Of a stretch of DNA of 64,000 nt, positions 57,067-64,000 are shown piece after piece. The notes under the pieces were generated by a model that worked only from the letters and a program-made list of their open reading frames with translations, ran no database searches and was not told the DNA's origin. The stretch comes from Streptococcus ovuberis (GTDB taxonomy: Bacteria > Bacillota > Bacilli > Lactobacillales > Streptococcaceae): NCBI RefSeq assembly GCF_012396585.1, contig NZ_JAAXPR010000004.1, positions 62,001 to 126,000 of the forward strand, written 5' to 3'. Each line of letters begins with the position of its first letter. Within the stretch, counting starts at the first letter, position 1. Position numbers and translations under genes: made by a program.

Positions 57067-57090
57067 ACCCACTACAGTTGACAAAGAGCC
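57067..57090 (-). repeat. Right arm of a possible ISL3-type terminal inverted repeat
   Basis: Read on the minus strand: GGCTCTTTGTCA followed by ACTGTAGTGGGT. This is like the ends I know from ISL3-type elements of streptococci. It pairs with 55702-55724. Confidence 0.5.
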
Positions 57091-57112
57091 CTATTTTCAA
57101 ACATTTTGGTGA

Positions 57113-57946
57113 TTAGGCCTCGTCCTTTTCACGAGAACTTACCAGATAATAACCAACTAAAAACGTTGTAAAGCCTGCGACAATCACACCAATTACCACT
57201 GCATTCCCTGTATAGGGAACGACAATTTTAGGTTGTTTTTTAGGTCTATTCACAATCGTTTTCGGGGACTCTTGATTAGAATAGTCTGTTATTTCAAAAG
57301 GGATAGCCTCTTTGAGTTGTTGATAACCCGTCGGAGCTTTGATTTCTCTTAACAGGTAGCGACCAAAGGGGAGATTACTTACCTCAACGTTCCCTTCAGC
57401 ATCAGACATGACCACATAGTCTTGACCTGAGCGCTGAATAGCTTCTTCTTGGCCACTGTCGTTAACTTGAAAGACTTGAAAAAGTGCTCCAGCAAGGCGA
57501 CCGCCTTGACTGGAAACTTTTCTGAAGCGATAACCACCTAATTTACTTTGTGGCTCTACTTGATGTTTAGCGTTAATCGTTTGACCGGCATGCTTAGGAA
57601 CATCTATGAAGAAGGGAACTAAGTGCTTGCCTGCATTTGTTTCCGCCTGTCTCACATAGTAATGCCCATCAGGCAAATCCGTCAAGACAATCTGCGCTTT
57701 CTCATCATTGGTCGGTGTGACAAAAGGCTTGCCATAACGTTGGCTCAACTCTTCGTTGCTAAGCTGATAAAGGGTATCAGCTGAATTTGTCGAATCAACC
57801 TTCCAAACGAGTAAGTGAACTTGCCCAGCCTGAGTTTGTTTGTCCAACTGAATGGTGATCGGTAAGTTAGCCGTTTCGGCGGCAACTGGACGGAGGAAGA
57901 GGAAAATGCCCAAAACAAGTGTTAAGACACTTATCATTTTTTTCAT
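57113..57946 (-). CDS. Minor (basal-type) pilin, VPYTG-anchored
   Basis: A 277-residue surface protein with a signal peptide (ISVLTLVLGIFLFLRPVAA), two beta domains, the E-box-like YLLREIKAPTGY and a sorting signal VPYTG followed by a hydrophobic stretch (VVIGVIVAGFTTFLVGYYLV) and a charged tail. Its size and V-type sorting motif fit the basal pilins of PI-1-type pili (RrgC, group B streptococcal GBS52), which fix the pilus to the wall. The gene starts 27 bp after the backbone pilin stop, on the same strand, and a terminator follows. Confidence 0.9.
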   Translation of the reverse strand: MKKMISVLTLVLGIFLFLRPVAAETANLPITIQLDKQTQAGQVHLLVWKVDSTNSADTLYQLSNEELSQRYGKPFVTPTNDEKAQIVLTDLPDGHYYVRQAETNAGKHLVPFFIDVPKHAGQTINAKHQVEPQSKLGGYRFRKVSSQGGRLAGALFQVFQVNDSGQEEAIQRSGQDYVVMSDAEGNVEVSNLPFGRYLLREIKAPTGYQQLKEAIPFEITDYSNQESPKTIVNRPKKQPKIVVPYTGNAVVIGVIVAGFTTFLVGYYLVSSREKDEA

Positions 57947-57973
57947 GTCTGTCTCTTCTCCTTTCTGTTTAGG

Positions 57974-59923
57974 TTATGCTCGGTCAGCTTCGCGTTTTTT
58001 CATTGCTACGAAAGCAAATACCATCAATCCAAGACCACCGATAGTAAAGAGCACGGTACCGATACCACCGGTTTGCGGAATGGTAATTTTCTTGTTGGTA
58101 ACCTTAGTATGCCCATCGATTCCTGTAGCATCGTTCCAAGTATTTGGTCCCACTTCAAATTCTACATCTGCAGTCAGTAGCGCATAGCCTTCAGGTGCTT
58201 TTGTTTCTTGGAGGAAGTACTTACCTGCTCCCAAACCTTTGACTTCGAAACGTCCCGCCTCTCCAGCTGTAAATGTATATGCTTGTTTTTGGTCATCAAT
58301 CCAATCCCATTGATTGTTCATAATGCCATAAGCCAAGTCGCGTGCTTTTTGAAGAGTCTCAATTTGGTCTTTCGATTGATTAGCTTTCACCGCTTTTTGA
58401 TAGGCTGCTTCTGCGGCTTCATATGCTGCTTTTTCTGCAACTCTTTGGTCATTTGGTTTCGCTGCTAAAAATTGTTCCTGCGAGTTTTTCACCACAAACT
58501 CTGCACCTGCAAGAATATCATTTTGGTCATTAACTTTGACAAAACGGCGACCATAAGTGATAACTTTAGGTTCTTTTGGTCTAATAGGTTCTGGGTTGTA
58601 GTTTTCTTCGTTGTTAACTGTCAGTTGTCCTGCTCCATTAGGCTTATAGTCTGGCAATGTTTTTTGAGTTTTCTGTTCACGAACAACATACTTTTTACCG
58701 TCTTCTAAACCACTAACAGTGACACTTTGTTCTCCAGCTTGCAGGGTTACAGTCGCTACTTTTGTACCAGTTAGCTCTTCATAAACATCAAACATAACTG
58801 AGACTTTATTTGCACCAACGCCCCACGTCTTTGTAATCACAAGTTCACCAGACTTTGGCTCAACAGTTGGGGGTAGCTTAGGTAAAGAATCGATGCCTGG
58901 ACGGTTACCATAGTGGAAATCAACCGTGTTAGGGATTTCTGTATCCACTTTAGCAGAGGCGTTCAGCACACCACTATAAGTTAAGGTAATCGTAGCAATA
59001 TTTGCTTTTGCCGCTTCTTTAACTTTTGCCAATCCTGTCTCTGTCATGCTTAAGACAAAACCTCGAAGTGACTCTGCTAGAGTATAGTCTTCATCTTTGG
59101 AAAGTGCTACATCACCTAGCATAATCTTCAACGACCCTGTCTTAAAGTCCAGACCTTCAACCATGACATCATCCCACGCCATTGTTTTATAATCAGCGTC
59201 TTTAGGAATGTTAGTTGTCACCTTATAAGGGATTTCTGTCCCAATAGCATATGGCTTGGTCTCAATTGTCCCATCATTAAATGTCTTATCAACTGTTGGC
59301 TTATCCTCAGTATTCTTCGGATAAACATGAAGGGGATCTGTAACAGAATAGTTGCCTGTGCCATCGTATTTAGTCTGTGGCAACGTTAGGGTAAATGGCA
59401 CTGCTTTTGCGCCTGTTAACTCAGAACCGTTTTGGTTATAGTATGGTGATTCCGCCTTATTTTCAACAAAGACATACGTTCCTATAGGCAGAACAAAATT
59501 CGCTCCGTCTTTCTCAGTCATTGCACTTTTGAATGGTTCGGCAAGATAGCGACTATCAGCTTCAAAACCACCGTTTCCGACTGCTGTTCCAGTTTCAGCT
59601 GCCAACTCCGCTCCAGTCTTTGTATTGCTATCGGCAGTATTGACTTTCATATAAACATCGAAAAATACACCTTCAATTTCTTTAGCAGAGTTATTTCCAA
59701 AATATTTCTGCAAATCTTCAATCTTGCCACCGGAATATTGCTTAGGATCTTCCTTATATTGAAAATTTGCCAAGTCCTCTTGGTTCATCAAGATTTTATG
59801 GACAACAACTCTTGTGGCACCTTCAGGCTCATATACCGATGCCTTAACAACTGTCCCTACTGCTGAAAACAGGCTCGTTAGGACGAGCAGGGCTGCTGCC
59901 AGCAGGTTCATGATTTTTTTCAT
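57974..59923 (-). CDS. Backbone (major) pilin, IPQTG-anchored
   Basis: A 649-residue backbone pilin. It has a signal peptide (LLAAALLVLTSLFSAVGTVV) and a pilin motif LHVYPKN near residue 200 whose Lys is the expected polymerisation site. Four beta domains follow, with an inserted helical hairpin in the last (AAYEAAEAAYQKAVKAN region), then an E-box YFLQETKAPEGY and the sorting signal IPQTGG with hydrophobic and charged ends. This arrangement closely recalls GBS80/RrgB of PI-1 pili, in which internal isopeptide bonds stiffen the shaft. Its gene follows the ancillary pilin gene with a 201-bp gap holding a long inverted repeat. Confidence 0.94.
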   Translation of the reverse strand: MKKIMNLLAAALLVLTSLFSAVGTVVKASVYEPEGATRVVVHKILMNQEDLANFQYKEDPKQYSGGKIEDLQKYFGNNSAKEIEGVFFDVYMKVNTADSNTKTGAELAAETGTAVGNGGFEADSRYLAEPFKSAMTEKDGANFVLPIGTYVFVENKAESPYYNQNGSELTGAKAVPFTLTLPQTKYDGTGNYSVTDPLHVYPKNTEDKPTVDKTFNDGTIETKPYAIGTEIPYKVTTNIPKDADYKTMAWDDVMVEGLDFKTGSLKIMLGDVALSKDEDYTLAESLRGFVLSMTETGLAKVKEAAKANIATITLTYSGVLNASAKVDTEIPNTVDFHYGNRPGIDSLPKLPPTVEPKSGELVITKTWGVGANKVSVMFDVYEELTGTKVATVTLQAGEQSVTVSGLEDGKKYVVREQKTQKTLPDYKPNGAGQLTVNNEENYNPEPIRPKEPKVITYGRRFVKVNDQNDILAGAEFVVKNSQEQFLAAKPNDQRVAEKAAYEAAEAAYQKAVKANQSKDQIETLQKARDLAYGIMNNQWDWIDDQKQAYTFTAGEAGRFEVKGLGAGKYFLQETKAPEGYALLTADVEFEVGPNTWNDATGIDGHTKVTNKKITIPQTGGIGTVLFTIGGLGLMVFAFVAMKKREADRA

Positions 59924-59981
59924 GAGATTCTATTCTCCTTATTTTTCTTTACGTTGATAAATGTGGGGGATCTCCCCGTTT

Positions 59982-60069
59982 CTTCAATGCGCTAACTCCC
60001 ATCTTTTCTCCTGTCTATCCAGTCCCCCAGGCATTGGCAGGAGAAAAGATGGGAGGCGCTAGTTTGAAG
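59982..60069. repeat. Long imperfect inverted repeat between ancillary and backbone pilin genes
   Basis: Arms of about 32 bases (59982-60013 and 60038-60069) flank a 24-base loop. The inner 18 bases pair perfectly (CCCATCTTTTCTCCTG type) and the outer parts pair with a small shift (GCGCTA, TTCAA). No long T run follows, so it is not a plain terminator. It would form a stable hairpin in the message 59 bp before the backbone pilin start. Confidence 0.85.
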
Positions 60070-60124
60070 CAATTCTGTAACATGTTTAACTGTTGATCAC
60101 ATCACCCCTCTCACCGATACAGCC

Positions 60125-63100
60125 TTAGGCTCTTTTCATGCGTCGGTAGAGAACAGCAAGCAACATCAGCGTCGCACCAAGGCCGTAGAAGAGGGCTGTT
60201 CCGAGACCACCAGTCTTTGGAAACTCACCGTTCTTCAAGTTCTTAATGGTCAAGCGAATGACCAAATTGCTATCGGCTGGATTGATTACGTAGTACGATT
60301 CATTTCCTGAAAGAACTTTCAGATCGCCGTCTTCTGTGATCGTAAACTTGAGGTCAGCTGGTAATTTCTGATAACCTGCTGGACCTTGTTCTTCTTTGAG
60401 GACATAGGTACCAGGTGCTAGATTTGACACTGTTACACTGTTGTCGTCGCCTGAGGTCACCAGTGCTTGCTGAATTGCTTTCTGACCGGTTTCATCATAG
60501 AGGCCAAAACGTGCTTCCAATCCTTTATCTTGATCGTTGTAGTCACGTTTGAGAAGCTTCAACTTGTAAATATTAGGTTTATTCTTAACCGTCAGCGGCA
60601 TAATGGTGTGAACACCTTCCGCCTGAGATTGACCTGCTTCAATCAAGTCATTTTTGTTCTCAACGGATACCGTATAATCAGCCGCTACAATCACCTTGTA
60701 ACGGGTGCTGTTAGCTTGATAACCTACTGGAGCCTTACTTTCTTCCAAGTAGTAAGTTCCTGGTGCAACAGCTGGAAACTCAATTACGCCACTATCAGAT
60801 GTTGTTAATTCGTTTCCAACTGGAGTGTTGTTATCAGACTGGTACAGTTTAAAGGTTGCACCTGCGAGCATTTTTTCTGGACTGTAAAAATCAACTTTTT
60901 TGATCCGCAGTTTTGGTGCATGGTTAATCAAACGCAAGATGACTTGATTACTCTTCTCAACCGTTGCAAAGCCATTCGTTTCTTGCTCACGACTATTGCC
61001 ATCCAGAATAACTAGGCTACCGTCTTTCTTAACTTGAACATCAAAAGCTGTAAATGGCAAATAGTTTTCAGGCGCCTTTTCTTCTGAAACAGTGTAAACA
61101 CCTGGTGTCAGCATAAAGCGCGCTGGTCCAGAAGCTGAACTGGTCCATGTCACTGACTTATCTTTGGTATCAGATGACGCTGAGTAGGTTGTGCCATCTT
61201 TAATCTCTGGTTGTGACGCAGTATCGTCTTTGGCTTTAAGTTTCAGACGGGCACCCGCCAGAGTAGCTTTATCAATGCTAATTTTGTCAATGCCAAACTC
61301 ATGTTTCTTCACGTTAGTCACAACTAGTGGAGTATGTGGCACTGTTTTACCATCAAGGGTAACTTGAACCTCACCTGTTGCGCTGACCTTGACGGTGTAA
61401 ACATTGGTTGACTTGAGGTAACCATCGGCCGCCTTGGTCTCTTCAAGGGTGTAGGTTGAGTTCGCTTCTAGCTTAAAGCTTGCTTGTGCAGTTGTAGCGT
61501 CTGTGGTCTTCGTTTCAACAACTTTACCATTCTTAGAGAGTTTAAACTCAACTGGTACTAAAACGTTTTGACCGCTATCGTCAATTTTCTTGACAATCAA
61601 TTCACTGCTAATGTTTTTCACGCGCAACTCAATCGTATCACCGCCAAGAACATCTAAGCCATAAGTAGAAACCATGCTATTGTCACCATCTGGCAGGACA
61701 ACCGAACCATCTGCGCGGATAGTAAAGGCAATTAAGCCACTCAAGCCAGTATACCCTGTTGGAGCTTTTTCCTCCTTCAAGTAGTAGGTACCAGGACGGG
61801 TTACCGATGGGTCAGTAAATGTGAATTCACCGTTTGAAAGGTTAACAACCTGACCTGAAATAGTTCTCCCACTCTTATCTGTAATCGCAAAGCGCGATGT
61901 GAGGGTGATTTTCTCACCTGTCAGAGCATCAACTTTGATAATTTTCAACTTGTAGGTTGGCTTATTGTTGGTAATTTCGTTATTAGCAACATCTTGAATC
62001 GCGAAGGTTACTTGACCACTGTCACGATTTACTGTACCAACAACAGTGTAGCTGTCTTTGGTTGGTGTGTAGTCATTTGGCGCTTTAACCTCATTGAGAA
62101 TATAGGTGCCAGCAACCAAATCTTTAAAGGTCACCGTACCATCTTTGCCACTGACTGCCTTACCAATAAGCGTTTTCTGATCTGCTGACCAGAGGGTAAA
62201 CTCTGCACCTTCTAGAGCTTTTCTAGACCCTAGCTCGACTTTTTTGAAGCTAAAGTGCCCTTTCACGCGGGTGTTGGTCACATCATAGCTCTTGCCATCG
62301 TCGTAAGATGCTGCATATCCTGCTGGCACATCTTTTTCGCGGACCGTGTACTTAATTCTCGTGCGTTGGCCATTTGTTGCGACCTTTTCTTTTGGTAGAC
62401 CTGTAAAGCTGTAACTCCAGTTATTGTCACTTGTAACAGTGGCTGTTTTTGAGGTTGGTACACCATCTTCCCAGAGTTCAACCACCACTGATTGCGGACG
62501 GTCGCTTGGTTGATCCCCAATCCAGTGTTTGCGACCTCGTACAGTCACCTCAGGGTCACAGACCTCCGATGCCGCACTGGTCAAATCATCTAAAGTATTG
62601 ATTGGGAATTTATTGATATAGGTTGATTTGTTCAGCTCGCCAGCTGCAAAGTTAGAAGCTTCAAAAACACGATCAGGATAATCTGGACTAGGCACAGCAG
62701 TCTGACCATTAAATGTCAAAGCCGAAACTTGTAACGTTCGTTGTGAACCATTCCAAACCTCTGACGTTAGGAAAATCCGATATTGCCCGCCCGCAAAAAC
62801 ACGAGTGATCCCATCTATAGAATATTCAAAGTTATTCCCATCGCGGCTAATATTGACTGCAGCAGGCGCCCTTAAACTACCCGCCTTAGCTGGTGCTGAC
62901 CAAGATCCATTCTCATAGTCTGGCGTGCCGTCTGATTTCTTGGGACCAGTATAACGCAACATGTAGAAGTTATAGTTTAACGGATCACGTACAGGAGAAT
63001 CCAAAGCGGTTCCATTAAATTTGGTCTCATGTCCTGGATAAAGAATATCTCCATTTTCATAGAGTACAAAGTCTCCATCAGATACTGGAATCCAATTTCC

Positions 63101-64000
63101 AGCTACTGACCATTTTGATGGATCAGCTTGGTGAAGCGACGGAATAATCTTAACTGGCCGTACAGTTCCGCCCGTAACAACCGAAGGGTTTTCAATGTCA
63201 GATACACGGTACATGTAAATATTAGGGTCCGCTAACACCTTGACAAAGAGATACTTCCCGTCCGTTGACATCTCTCCTGAGTTAACCTTGCGGAAGTTAG
63301 GATGAGTATAAAAGCTTCTCCCATTGTAAACTTGGGAATCACGCTTAACCGATTCAACGATGCCACCTAATCTAATCTGCTTAATCAGACTACCATTTGA
63401 ACCTGCCGAAGGATTCATAACCGCAACTTCACCGTTATCTGCTATCCCATAAAGATAGCCAGAGGTTCGGCTATAGGAGATGGCATGACCAAAAGTTCCA
63501 GCACTACCGTCTAATTTGTTTGGGAAGTTAACTGTTCGTGTAACCTCAGTACCATTTTTCAGCATGTAGGCACTATTTGTAGCCGACACATACATGAAAG
63601 TTTTACCACCGGCATAACATTGTCCACCGAGAGCGCCTTCATAGTTTTTAACACTCCAGTTATTAGCCGAAATCTCTTCGTAGGTTGCATACCAGTCCGT
63701 TATCGCATCTTCTTTGATTGTCCAGTTGATGCCTTCGTGGTTTTCATCATACTTCGGCAATCCTTCAAAGCTAATTTTTTGCTTGGCCCCCTTTTGTGAC
63801 GACAGTTGTTTTGTTCCAGCTGCTTTATACTCTTGACCATTCTTATACACGCGGAAAGTTGCCTTCTGGTCACCACTTGGCTTATCCACCCACTCTTTAT
63901 CAATAGTAACTGTAACCTTTGCTGTTTTAGGGTCTTTTAATTCATTCGGCACACGAACATCCATAGCTTGCTTAACAAAAAATGTCACGCTTTCTTGCTG
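60125..64000 (-). CDS. Large ancillary pilin/adhesin, FPKTG-anchored, N-terminus beyond window
   Basis: An open frame of 1291 codons reaches the window edge without a credible start, so the true N-terminus lies outside. From the visible end: a Cna-B-like domain (KVTVTIDKEWVDK), a roughly 350-residue repetitive beta region with propeller-like strands (FMYVSATNSAYML, SGYLYGIADNGEVAVMN, TDGKYLFVKVLADPNIYMYR), then a second Cna-B domain (KHWIGDQPSDRP). Six SpaA-type domains follow, each with an E-box (VKAPNDY, EKAPTGY, TKAADGY, EKAPENY, SKAPVGY, EQGPAGY), and last FPKTGG with the membrane anchor. The only two Cys residues bracket the propeller-like region. It probably forms the pilus tip or a large side subunit that touches host molecules. 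Specificity is unknown. Confidence 0.9.
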   Translation of the reverse strand, partial: QQESVTFFVKQAMDVRVPNELKDPKTAKVTVTIDKEWVDKPSGDQKATFRVYKNGQEYKAAGTKQLSSQKGAKQKISFEGLPKYDENHEGINWTIKEDAITDWYATYEEISANNWSVKNYEGALGGQCYAGGKTFMYVSATNSAYMLKNGTEVTRTVNFPNKLDGSAGTFGHAISYSRTSGYLYGIADNGEVAVMNPSAGSNGSLIKQIRLGGIVESVKRDSQVYNGRSFYTHPNFRKVNSGEMSTDGKYLFVKVLADPNIYMYRVSDIENPSVVTGGTVRPVKIIPSLHQADPSKWSVAGNWIPVSDGDFVLYENGDILYPGHETKFNGTALDSPVRDPLNYNFYMLRYTGPKKSDGTPDYENGSWSAPAKAGSLRAPAAVNISRDGNNFEYSIDGITRVFAGGQYRIFLTSEVWNGSQRTLQVSALTFNGQTAVPSPDYPDRVFEASNFAAGELNKSTYINKFPINTLDDLTSAASEVCDPEVTVRGRKHWIGDQPSDRPQSVVVELWEDGVPTSKTATVTSDNNWSYSFTGLPKEKVATNGQRTRIKYTVREKDVPAGYAASYDDGKSYDVTNTRVKGHFSFKKVELGSRKALEGAEFTLWSADQKTLIGKAVSGKDGTVTFKDLVAGTYILNEVKAPNDYTPTKDSYTVVGTVNRDSGQVTFAIQDVANNEITNNKPTYKLKIIKVDALTGEKITLTSRFAITDKSGRTISGQVVNLSNGEFTFTDPSVTRPGTYYLKEEKAPTGYTGLSGLIAFTIRADGSVVLPDGDNSMVSTYGLDVLGGDTIELRVKNISSELIVKKIDDSGQNVLVPVEFKLSKNGKVVETKTTDATTAQASFKLEANSTYTLEETKAADGYLKSTNVYTVKVSATGEVQVTLDGKTVPHTPLVVTNVKKHEFGIDKISIDKATLAGARLKLKAKDDTASQPEIKDGTTYSASSDTKDKSVTWTSSASGPARFMLTPGVYTVSEEKAPENYLPFTAFDVQVKKDGSLVILDGNSREQETNGFATVEKSNQVILRLINHAPKLRIKKVDFYSPEKMLAGATFKLYQSDNNTPVGNELTTSDSGVIEFPAVAPGTYYLEESKAPVGYQANSTRYKVIVAADYTVSVENKNDLIEAGQSQAEGVHTIMPLTVKNKPNIYKLKLLKRDYNDQDKGLEARFGLYDETGQKAIQQALVTSGDDNSVTVSNLAPGTYVLKEEQGPAGYQKLPADLKFTITEDGDLKVLSGNESYYVINPADSNLVIRLTIKNLKNGEFPKTGGLGTALFYGLGATLMLLAVLYRRMKRA

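Noticed and set aside
58330..58480. Helical insertion in the last domain of the backbone pilin as a new feature
   Set aside because: A similar helical insertion before the E-box is present in the GBS80-type backbone pilins I know.

Overview
The window looks like chromosomal DNA of a Streptococcus. This rests on family content and gene order: gmk-rpoZ-priA, rny next to a divergent luxS, gatCAB, codY next to an isochorismatase, acpS-alr-recG, and secA with a tandem pair of DAHP synthases are all typical of that genus. Proteins also carry streptococcal features such as class C sortases, LPXTG-type pilins and a CHAP wall hydrolase. I cannot name the species from sequence reading alone.

Region 1 (1-19850) is an accessory glycan-catabolism island, nearly all on the minus strand. 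From its upstream end it has an AraC regulator on the plus strand (18891-19850) facing a broken MFS transporter, then a GH78 alpha-L-rhamnosidase, a GPH sugar symporter, a GH3 beta-glucosidase, a metallo-beta-lactamase-fold hydrolase, a DUF1593 nucleoside-hydrolase-like protein, a sialate-O-acetylesterase-type protein, two paralogous alpha/beta-hydrolase esterases, a GH2 beta-galactosidase-like enzyme, a GH3 N-acetylhexosaminidase-like enzyme and a second AraC regulator cut by the window edge. No enzyme has a signal peptide, so the substrate is probably a short, acylated, rhamnose-containing glycoside that is imported and then stripped and cleaved in the cytoplasm. The substrate is unknown.

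Region 2 (19860-52560) is mostly core chromosome: priA, rpoZ, gmk, rny, luxS (plus strand), a CPBP protease, a lipoprotein, gatBAC, an isochorismatase, codY, an alanine-type aminotransferase, a universal stress protein, an XpaC/TelA pair, a MazG-like protein overlapping a Cof-type phosphatase, asparaginase, a secreted CHAP protein, recG-alr-acpS, two DAHP synthases and secA. It includes decayed patches: an XpaC fragment between gatC and the isochorismatase, a hairpin-rich stretch after luxS, and a 617-bp gene-free gap before acpS. Visible control sites include a CodY box at codY, a WalR/VicR-type box at the CHAP gene, and several extended -10 promoters.

Region 3 (52560-64000) is a sortase/pilus locus. 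Three class C sortases lie on the plus strand. They are followed by a degenerate IS66-family element with intact terminal inverted repeats, itself inside ends resembling an ISL3-type element. Three pilins follow on the minus strand: a small VPYTG basal-type pilin, an IPQTG backbone pilin with a YPK pilin motif, and a large FPKTG ancillary protein whose N-terminus lies beyond the window. The set resembles pneumococcal PI-1 and group B streptococcal PI-1, but the sortases face the pilins head-on. The visible part of the large pilin holds a roughly 350-residue propeller-like domain, bracketed by its only two cysteines, between Cna-B-type domains. No tRNA, rRNA or CRISPR array was seen.
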